This document shows, piece by piece, positions 15,512-21,282 of a DNA stretch of 21,282 nt; position 1 is the first letter of the stretch, and each line of letters begins with the position of its first letter. Under the pieces are notes generated by a model, which saw only the letters and a list, made by a program, of their open reading frames with translations, did not search any database and was not told the DNA's origin. Position numbers and translations under genes: made by a program. This DNA is from an uncultured Ruminococcus sp. (lineage in GTDB: Bacteria > Bacillota > Clostridia > Oscillospirales > Ruminococcaceae): the NCBI GenBank assembly GCA_937907215.1, contig CALESG010000134.1:1-21282 (forward strand), read 5' to 3'.

Positions 15512-15753
15512 AACATTATTACCTAATCTTCCAAAAATCTATAATGTAATCACTCCAGTAATTTTAAAATTTTTTTGTAATCTCAATGTCACAACAAGCA
15601 GTCTGCCAATTTTTTATCCTGTTAAATCAATATTTTTTTACTCTTATTATAGCTAATATTTTCTGAAATTGCAAGCTTTTTTATATGACATTCATAATAT
15701 TTATGACTGAGATGTTTGTAAAAGTTATAATTCATTAAACATCAGACTGGAAG
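15512..15753. other. AT-rich non-coding stretch
   Basis: No coding frame, RNA gene or clear hairpin is visible here. It has several T runs and separates the island from the DUF3737 promoter. Confidence 0.5.
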
Positions 15754-15782
15754 TAGACATTTTAATTAGTTTATGATATAAT
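15754..15782 (+). promoter_or_regulatory. promoter of the DUF3737-PatB operon
   Basis: TAGACA (15754-15759) and TATAAT (15777-15782) are 17 bases apart, with extended TGA before the -10. The gene starts 60 bases downstream, after AAAGGA. Confidence 0.8.
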
Positions 15783-15841
15783 AATAGTATCTTGACGACT
15801 TGTTTTAAATTGAAAATGTTTACGAAAGGAATTAAATTGAT

Positions 15842-16684
15842 ATGAAAGAAATAAATCAGCAGTTACTTACTGGTGAAAGGGCATTGTTTCAGGCAAATGA
15901 TCTTGTTATATCAAATACTATTTTTGATGACGGTGAATCACCGCTTAAACACAGCAGCAATATATCACTCATAAATAGTATGTTTAAATGGAAATATCCT
16001 CTTTGGTATAGTCAGTATATAAATATGCAAAATTGTACTATATTTGAAATGGGAAGAGCTGGTATATGGTATACAAATAATATTTCAGTAAAAGATACAG
16101 TTATTGAAGCACCTAAAAATTTTCGTCGCTGCAATGGCGTTGAACTTGAAAATGTAACTTTTACAAATGCCTCTGAAACACTATGGAATTGCAATAATGT
16201 TTGTCTTAAGAACGTAACTGTAAAAGGTGATTACTTTGCAATGAATTCTTCTGATATTAAAGCAGATAATATAAAACTTATTGGCAATTACGGCTTTGAT
16301 GGTGGAAGGAATATCACTATACGTAATTCAGTTATGCTTACAAAAGATGCTTTCTGGAACTGCGATAATGTAACTGTATATGATTCATTTATTTCAGGAG
16401 AATATTTTGGCTGGAATTCAAAGAATATAACTCTTGTAAACTGTACTATAGAAAGCTTACAGGGGTTTTGCTACATAGAAAATCTTGTAATGAAAAACTG
16501 CCAACTTGTAAATACAACTCTTGCATTTGAATATTCAACAGTTGATGTTGATGTTAAAAATCACATTGACAGTGTAAAAAATCCTGCCGGCGGTGTGATT
16601 CGTGCAGAATCTATAGGCGAACTTATAATGGAATTAGATAAAGTCGATGTATCCAATATAAAAATAGAAACAGAAAATAAGTAA
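15842..16684 (+). CDS. DUF3737-family right-handed beta-helix-like protein
   Basis: The 280-residue protein consists almost wholly of short repeating strands of the pattern N-hydrophobic-x-hydrophobic-x-N/C (for example CNNVCLKNVTVKGDYF, CDNVTVYDSFISGEYF, SKNITLVNCTIESLQGF), the signature of a parallel beta-helix. Opening phrases such as NTIFDDGESPLKHSSNISL match the DUF3737 family, which is widespread in Firmicutes and of unknown function. It has no signal peptide or membrane segment, so it is probably cytosolic. A PatB-type aminotransferase follows after 15 bases and is surely cotranscribed, which may hint at a link to amino-acid or sulfur metabolism, though this is only context. Confidence 0.85.
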   Translation: MKEINQQLLTGERALFQANDLVISNTIFDDGESPLKHSSNISLINSMFKWKYPLWYSQYINMQNCTIFEMGRAGIWYTNNISVKDTVIEAPKNFRRCNGVELENVTFTNASETLWNCNNVCLKNVTVKGDYFAMNSSDIKADNIKLIGNYGFDGGRNITIRNSVMLTKDAFWNCDNVTVYDSFISGEYFGWNSKNITLVNCTIESLQGFCYIENLVMKNCQLVNTTLAFEYSTVDVDVKNHIDSVKNPAGGVIRAESIGELIMELDKVDVSNIKIETENK

Positions 16685-16699
16685 AATAGAGGGCGACAT

Positions 16700-17854
16700 A
16701 TGAAATATGATTTTGATTCTATAACTGACAGAAGAAATACAAATTCACTGAAATGGAATGTTAATAAAAATGAGCTTCCTATGTGGGTAGCTGATATGGA
16801 TTTTAAGACAGCTCCGGAAATAATAAAAGCTATAGAAGAACGTGCTTCTCATGGGGTTTTTGGATATTCTGATATTACAGATGAATGGTATGATGCATAT
16901 ATTAACTGGTGGAAAAATAGACATGATATTGAATATAAAAGAGAAGATATTATATTCAGTACAGGTGTGATTCCAACTATTTCAAGTTGTGTGCGTAAGC
17001 TTACAACTCCGGCTGAAAATGTTCTTATTATGACACCTGTATACAATATTTTTTATAATTGTATTCTGAATAATGGACGTAATGTTCTGGAAAGTCCTCT
17101 TATATATGAAAATGGAGAATATAAAATCAATTGGTCTGACCTTGAAGACAAACTTAAAGATTCTCAAACAACGCTAATGCTGCTGTGCAATCCGCATAAT
17201 CCTATCGGAAAGATATGGGATAGAAAAACCTTGCAAAAAATAGGACAGTTGGCATATGAAAATGGAGTGATTGTTTTATCAGATGAGATTCACTGTGACA
17301 TAACAGATCCGGAAAAAAATTATACTCCATTTGCAAGCTGTTCAGATTTATGTGAATATAACAGCATTATATGTATAGCTCCAACCAAAGCTTTTAATCT
17401 TGCTGGACTTCAAACCTCAGCCGTTGTTGTTAGAAATTCAAAACTTCGTCATAAGGTGTGGCGTGGGCTTAATACAGATGAATGCGGCGAACCAAATGCG
17501 TTTGCGGTTCAAGCGGCTATAGCTGCATTTAATTATGGCGGCGAGTGGCTTGATAGTTTGCGTGAATATATTTTCCATAATAAGCAAATAGTGCATAACT
17601 TCCTAATCGAAAATATTCCAAAAGTAAAACTTATCCGCTCTGAAGCAACGTATTTGCTTTGGCTTGACTGTTCCAAAATTACAAATAATTCAAAGCAGCT
17701 TACAGAATATATACGTAGGAGTACAGGACTTTATCTTTCAGACGGTATGCAGTATGGCGGTGGTGAAAAGTTTATCAGAATGAATATAGCTTGCCCAAGA
17801 GATACGCTTTATGATGGACTGGAGCGTCTTAAAAAAGCGATCGAATCATTATAA
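16700..17854 (+). CDS. PatB/MalY-family PLP-dependent aminotransferase (probable cystathionine beta-lyase)
   Basis: The 384-residue protein belongs to fold-type I PLP enzymes of the PatB/MalY group. These cleave the C-S bond of cystathionine or cysteine to give homocysteine or sulfide, pyruvate and ammonia. The N-terminus DFDSITDRRNTNSLKW and ELPMWVADMDF are group hallmarks. The cofactor site includes NPHNPIGKIW, the SDEIHCDI strand and the Schiff-base lysine Lys230 in APTKAFNLAGLQ. The C-terminal MQYGGGEKFIRMNIACP holds the substrate-binding arginine. Length is normal and all key residues are present. It is the second gene of the DUF3737 operon and is closed by a strong terminator. Related patB-like enzymes differ in substrate, so the exact one is not certain. 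Confidence 0.9.
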   Translation: MKYDFDSITDRRNTNSLKWNVNKNELPMWVADMDFKTAPEIIKAIEERASHGVFGYSDITDEWYDAYINWWKNRHDIEYKREDIIFSTGVIPTISSCVRKLTTPAENVLIMTPVYNIFYNCILNNGRNVLESPLIYENGEYKINWSDLEDKLKDSQTTLMLLCNPHNPIGKIWDRKTLQKIGQLAYENGVIVLSDEIHCDITDPEKNYTPFASCSDLCEYNSIICIAPTKAFNLAGLQTSAVVVRNSKLRHKVWRGLNTDECGEPNAFAVQAAIAAFNYGGEWLDSLREYIFHNKQIVHNFLIENIPKVKLIRSEATYLLWLDCSKITNNSKQLTEYIRRSTGLYLSDGMQYGGGEKFIRMNIACPRDTLYDGLERLKKAIESL

Positions 17855-17857
17855 TAA

Positions 17858-17903
17858 AAAGCACCTTGCAGATTTAAATTTTACTTATTCTGCAAGGTGC
17901 TTT
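17858..17903. terminator. bidirectional terminator between convergent genes
   Basis: A perfect 15-bp stem (17858-17872 with 17889-17903, core GCACCTTGCAGA) is flanked by A runs on the left and T runs on the right. It can end the rightward PatB transcript and, read on the other strand, the leftward cls transcript. Confidence 0.9.
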
Positions 17904-17931
17904 ATTATATTTTTAATGCATTGCAAATAAA

Positions 17932-19473
17932 TTAAAAAAGCGGAGCAAAAAGCCTTATTATTTGATTGATAATACGATTTATGCCATGAATTTCATTACA
18001 ATAATTTTCAGTTACTTCACGGCAGCGTGGCAAGGTTTCATCAAAGTCCTTTTTTACATCTTGTACAGCGCTACAGTCAGCCATAAAAACTGCATTTTCA
18101 AAGTGGAAATAAAGACTTCTATAGTCAAGATTTATAGTTCCCACCACAGCAGATTTTCCATCACAAATGCACTGTTTAGAATGAAGAAATCCCGGAGTGA
18201 ATTCATATATTCTAACACCGCTTTTAACAAGTTGATGGTAATATGAACGTGTTATTCTATATACAAAACGTTTGTCTGGAATACCCGGTGTTACAATTCT
18301 AACATCTATCCCTTTTTTTGCAGCAAGTGTGAGCATTCGGCTCATCTCATCGCTTATAATAAGATATGGTGTCATAAACCAAATGTAATCTTTGGCATCG
18401 GAGATCATATTCATATAGACATTTTCTCCCAAATAAATATCATCCAATGGGCAATCTCCATATGGTTGTACAATGCCGTTTTCTCCGCTGCATGGCGGTA
18501 CTTTTGGAAAATAACAATCAAATTTTTTATCTGTATTTTCAATAGTGTTCCACATTTCTAGAAACTGTACAGTTAAACTTTTAACCGCACATCCTTCAAG
18601 CTTTAGTCCTGAGTCTTTCCATTCTCCATATGGATGTACTATATTAAAATATTCATCTGCAAGATTATATCCTCCTGTAAAACCAACACGCCCGTCAATA
18701 ATAGTGATTTTTCTATGATCACGATTATTCATGAATACATTTATAACAGGCATTATAGGATTAAAAACACGACATTGTATACCAAGTTTGCAAAGCTGCT
18801 TATTAAACTTTGGATTTATAAATCCAACACTTCCTATATCATCATAAATAATTCTAACTTCAACGCCATTGGCAACACGTTCCTTCAAGACTGAAAGTAT
18901 ACGTTCAAAAGCTGTAGCATATTCTATTGCATGATACTCCATAAAAATGAATTTTTTTGCCTTTGAAAGTTCATCTACAAGTGCATCAAGAGCTTTGCAG
19001 GTATCACCATAGAACTCAGTTTTAGTAGATTTATATGCAGGATAGGCGCTGTCGTTTTTGATATATCGTAATTGTTTTGAATATGGAGATTTATTTTCAT
19101 CATCCAAGGATATTTCGCTATCTCCATTTAAAAAGTTACTTCTAAGCTCGTTTCCTATTTTAAAGAGCTTAGCTTTTCGTTTTTTAGTTATTCCGGAATG
19201 GCAAGTCATAAGATAGAGTATCAGTCCTGCCATCGGTGTTATGAGAATTAGAATAACCCAAGGCAATTTAAATGCAGCATTTGTAAGCTTGTTTACAATT
19301 TCCAGTACAATAAGCATTGCTAATACATTAAAAAATGTTGATATCCATACACTCGATTGTTTGAAGTTGAAAAAAAGTACAAGAATCCAAGTTATCTGTA
19401 AAAGCAAAAATATTGATACAACAATAAGCCTTCCTATGCTGTTCTTTGTAATATTATCCATTTTTTTTTGCAT
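17932..19473 (-). CDS. cls: cardiolipin synthase, phospholipase D type
   Basis: This 513-residue membrane enzyme joins two phosphatidylglycerol molecules into cardiolipin plus glycerol. Two to three N-terminal membrane segments (about residues 14-34, 42-60 and 70-90) precede two phospholipase D domains. The first HKD motif is HRKITIID with His253, Lys255 and Asp260; the second is HSKQCICD with His431, Lys433 and Asp438, followed by GTINLDYRS. Both motifs are complete, so activity is expected. GAGAGG lies 9 bases before ATG 19473 (ATG 19461 is a weaker alternative). The gene is alone on the minus strand, faces the PatB gene, and has its own promoter just upstream. Confidence 0.95.
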   Translation of the reverse strand: MQKKMDNITKNSIGRLIVVSIFLLLQITWILVLFFNFKQSSVWISTFFNVLAMLIVLEIVNKLTNAAFKLPWVILILITPMAGLILYLMTCHSGITKKRKAKLFKIGNELRSNFLNGDSEISLDDENKSPYSKQLRYIKNDSAYPAYKSTKTEFYGDTCKALDALVDELSKAKKFIFMEYHAIEYATAFERILSVLKERVANGVEVRIIYDDIGSVGFINPKFNKQLCKLGIQCRVFNPIMPVINVFMNNRDHRKITIIDGRVGFTGGYNLADEYFNIVHPYGEWKDSGLKLEGCAVKSLTVQFLEMWNTIENTDKKFDCYFPKVPPCSGENGIVQPYGDCPLDDIYLGENVYMNMISDAKDYIWFMTPYLIISDEMSRMLTLAAKKGIDVRIVTPGIPDKRFVYRITRSYYHQLVKSGVRIYEFTPGFLHSKQCICDGKSAVVGTINLDYRSLYFHFENAVFMADCSAVQDVKKDFDETLPRCREVTENYCNEIHGINRIINQIIRLFAPLF

Positions 19474-19508
19474 TAAAAGATTCCTCTCAAAATATATATT
19501 TTGTATTT

Positions 19509-19537
19509 ATTATATCATATAAATTATATAAAATCAA
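19509..19537 (-). promoter_or_regulatory. promoter of cls
   Basis: Reading leftward, TTGATT (19532-19537) and TATAAT (19509-19514) are 17 bases apart, with extended TGA before the -10. Transcription would start about 30 bases before the cls ATG. Confidence 0.8.
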
Positions 19538-19743
19538 GTTTTAACGTTTTTCTCTTCCAATAGATTGATTTGTGTGGATTTAAATATAATATATAGTATA
19601 GATGATATAGATTTGAAATTCAAACTCAGTTTACTTTTTTAATATTGAAGACAATTGTAATTGCTAAAAATAAGCGACTATGTCTAAAATTCAGTGTTAA
19701 TAGCTATGATTGGTTTATAATATTCATTTAATCCTTGAATTAG
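19538..19743. other. AT-rich divergent intergenic stretch
   Basis: The space between the leftward cls promoter and the rightward initiator-tRNA promoter holds no gene or hairpin that I can support. Confidence 0.5.
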
Positions 19744-19772
19744 TTGACATAATACCATAAATGTGATATAAT
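19744..19772 (+). promoter_or_regulatory. consensus promoter of the initiator tRNA
   Basis: Perfect TTGACA (19744-19749) and TATAAT (19767-19772) are 17 bases apart, with extended TGA. The tRNA begins 47 bases after the -10, as in the other tRNA cluster. Confidence 0.92.
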
Positions 19773-19819
19773 ATATTAGTCGTCAGTGATAAGAATTAAA
19801 ATGGCGATTGAAAATATAT

Positions 19820-19896
<77 letters not shown>

Positions 19897-19897
19897 A

Positions 19898-19936
19898 AAA
19901 TCCTCGTAAATGCGTCATTTACGAGGATTTCTTTTT
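19898..19936 (+). terminator. terminator of the initiator tRNA
   Basis: A perfect 15-bp stem (19898-19912 with 19916-19930) closes a CGT loop two bases after the tRNA and is followed by CTTTTT. Confidence 0.93.
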
Positions 19937-19963
19937 GCCTGTTTGACGATAATCATTGTTTCA

Positions 19964-19985
19964 TACCCTTACCGTACCCTTACGG
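19964..19985. repeat. tandem 11-bp repeat downstream of the initiator tRNA
   Basis: TACCCTTACCG is followed at once by TACCCTTACGG, 10 of 11 bases alike. On the minus strand the same bases end an open frame with residues KSRKGTVRV before a stop at about 19963, possibly the tail of a lost gene such as an integrase. Confidence 0.45.
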
Positions 19986-20057
19986 GATTTGGGTGTGGAT
20001 TGATTTTGATGGAGGTTACAGGGCTTTTCTGAGTTAGAATATTATTTGTTATGATTA

Positions 20058-20097
20058 AACAAAATGCGGAGCTTACATTTATAGCTCGCATTTTGTT
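20058..20097. other. hairpin overlapping the deformylase promoter
   Basis: AACAAAATGCG+AGCT (with one bulged G) pairs with AGCTCGCATTTTGTT. Its right arm touches the -35 region of the next gene. It could be a weak terminator or a regulatory structure. Confidence 0.45.
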
Positions 20098-20124
20098 GCG
20101 TATACAGAAAAAATCTGATATAAT
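20096..20124 (+). promoter_or_regulatory. probable promoter of the peptide deformylase gene
   Basis: TATAAT (20119-20124) with extended TGA is 17 bases from a poor -35, TTGCGT (20096-20101). The extended -10 probably compensates. The start codon is 36 bases downstream. Confidence 0.65.
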
Positions 20125-20160
20125 AAAAAGTAATCAGTAAAAATCAAGAGGAGCAGGGAT

Positions 20161-20574
20161 ATGATAAAAGAAATTGTAACAGATCCGATTTTTCTCAGTC
20201 AGAAGTCAGAACCGGCAACAAAAGATGACCAACAGACAATTCGAGATTTGCTTGATACAATTAGTGCTAATGCAGAACGCTGTGTAGATATGGCTGCGAA
20301 CATGATTGGTGTACGTAAAAACATTTTAGTAGCACAGGTCGGCAAGGAATATCTGATTATGGTGAATCCAAAGATTGTAGAGCATTCCAAGTCGTGCTAT
20401 GATGCAGAGGAAGGATGCTTGTCACTGACAGGACAGCGTCCGGCAAAGCGTTATAATATTATAGTAGTAGAATATTTGGATAAGAAGTTCAAAAAGAAAA
20501 AGCAGACATTTAAGGGCTTTGAGGCGCAGATTATTCAGCATGAGATGGATCATTTTGCAGGGATTTTAATTTGA
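20161..20574 (+). CDS. short, atypical peptide deformylase
   Basis: Peptide deformylase removes the formyl group from N-terminal methionine of new proteins using a bound metal. Two of three motifs are intact: EGCLS with metal ligand Cys86, and HEMDH with His127, Glu128 and His131. Motif I, normally GxGxAAxQ, reads CVDMAANM here, so both glycines and the active-site glutamine are replaced; that glutamine helps to hold the substrate and transition state. The protein is 137 residues, shorter than typical enzymes (150-190), and ends just after HEMDHFAGILI. This form occurs as a second deformylase-like paralogue in Clostridia, so a role other than general deformylation is possible. It has a GAGGAG-type ribosome site and is monocistronic. 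Confidence 0.85.
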   Translation: MIKEIVTDPIFLSQKSEPATKDDQQTIRDLLDTISANAERCVDMAANMIGVRKNILVAQVGKEYLIMVNPKIVEHSKSCYDAEEGCLSLTGQRPAKRYNIIVVEYLDKKFKKKKQTFKGFEAQIIQHEMDHFAGILI

Positions 20575-20704
20575 AGTAGAATTTGTCCATTTAGAAAAAA
20601 TAAAACTGTGCTGTTTCATCATTATAGTTGAGATTAATATAATGCATTTTTCAATATTTAACCTCAGTACAAACGTATGAATATAATAGATCAGGGGTGA
20701 AAAA

Positions 20705-21280
20705 ATGCAAAAGGAGTACGGTTTAAGCAGTTCTGCGGATTGTTATCTGAATAAATATCAGAAAATTTTAAATGAAATGATTCAAAAAATGACAGAAGCA
20801 GAATTAACTAATAGTATATCCCATAACTTTATTGTGCAAATGATACCACACCATAAAGCGGCAATTGAAATGTCAAAAAACGTTTTATGCTATACTGAAA
20901 ATAAAAATTTGCAGGATATTGCAAAGGGAATTATTTCAGAACAAACAAAAAGCATTGAAAATATGCTGGAAATTGAAGGTTTCTGCGAAAAGTTAGAAAA
21001 TTCTTGTAAGGCTGTAGATTTCTATCAATGCAGAATAAGAAAAATTATGCAGGTCATGTTTGCAGAGATGAGTAAAGCATATTCAGATAATCGTATAGAT
21101 TGTAATTTTATGCGTGAAATGATACCGCATCATTTGGGAGCAGTGAAAATGTCGAAGAATGCACTTCAATTTCATATTTGTCCTGAATTAAAACCGATTT
21201 TAGATGCAATTATAATATCACAGGAAAAAGGAATTTGTCAAATGCGAAAACTTCTGTGTTGTTTGAATTGCAGAATATAG
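20705..21280 (+). CDS. cysteine-rich DUF305-like protein with two His-His motifs
   Basis: The 191-residue protein is two similar halves. Each has the DUF305 signature: FIVQMIPHHKAAIEMSKN (His49-His50) and FMREMIPHHLGAVKMSKN (His142-His143), spaced 93 residues apart. DUF305 proteins are four-helix, ferritin-like in shape and are often exported and linked to copper or other metals. This one has no signal peptide or membrane helix, so it is probably cytosolic. It contains eleven cysteines, four of them in the last 15 residues (ICQMRKLLCCLNCRI), which suggests metal or redox chemistry; that is inference. AGGGGTGA lies before the start. The stop is two bases from the window end. Confidence 0.8.
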   Translation: MQKEYGLSSSADCYLNKYQKILNEMIQKMTEAELTNSISHNFIVQMIPHHKAAIEMSKNVLCYTENKNLQDIAKGIISEQTKSIENMLEIEGFCEKLENSCKAVDFYQCRIRKIMQVMFAEMSKAYSDNRIDCNFMREMIPHHLGAVKMSKNALQFHICPELKPILDAIIISQEKGICQMRKLLCCLNCRI

Positions 21281-21282
21281 AA

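Noticed and set aside
17962..18894. Plus-strand frames inside cls
   Set aside because: They are antisense to intact HKD motifs and have no independent support.

Overview
The window looks like part of a chromosome from a low-GC, Gram-positive gut Clostridia, most likely Ruminococcus or a close relative in the Oscillospiraceae. The basis is AT-rich coding with strong purine-rich ribosome binding sites, consensus TTGACA-17-TATAAT promoters, an order of truA, DUF5711, CvpA and Clp ATPase genes, and a 7 kb block of genes typical of gut Firmicutes conjugative elements. Family names come from reading motifs by eye, not from database searches.

Region 1 (1-7551) is a tightly packed rightward housekeeping run: a YfhO-like polytopic membrane protein cut by the left window edge, truA (overlapping it by ATGA), a DUF5711 membrane-anchored protein, a CvpA-like membrane protein and a ClpC/ClpE-type AAA+ unfoldase with an N-terminal zinc finger. 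Region 2 (7552-8017) holds a weak terminator, a perfect consensus promoter and a tRNA-Gly(UCC), tRNA-Arg(UCU), tRNA-His(GUG) cluster. The tRNA-His has two stem mismatches.

Region 3 (7959-15408) is the unusual part. It is bounded by imperfect direct repeats of 117 and 113 bp (about 87% identical by hand alignment), the left one running straight off the tRNA-His CCA end and containing the tRNA terminator. Between them lie a DUF3789-like peptide, an LPXTG-type thioester-domain surface protein, a class B sortase broken by an internal deletion and frameshift, a VirB2-like DUF3852 small membrane protein, an array of hairpins, a DUF3991/Toprim primase-like protein, a gamma-glutamylcyclotransferase-like protein, a small hypothetical protein and an AAA-ATPase/PD-(D/E)XK protein. 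No integrase, relaxase, coupling protein or VirB4 is present. I read this as the decayed remains of an integrative conjugative element at a tRNA-His site. The surface protein's best start is also out of frame by one base at an A tract, so the adhesin/sortase pair appears to be eroding.

Region 4 (15409-21282) returns to host-like sequence: a possible disrupted gene fragment on the minus strand, a DUF3737 beta-helix protein with a PatB/MalY-type aminotransferase, a convergent cardiolipin synthase across a shared bidirectional terminator, an initiator tRNA with its own promoter and terminator, an atypical short peptide deformylase, and a cysteine-rich cytosolic protein with two DUF305-like histidine motifs. 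Nothing in the window proves a wholly new system. The best leads are the repeat-bounded island, its hairpin array and its two frame-disrupted surface genes.
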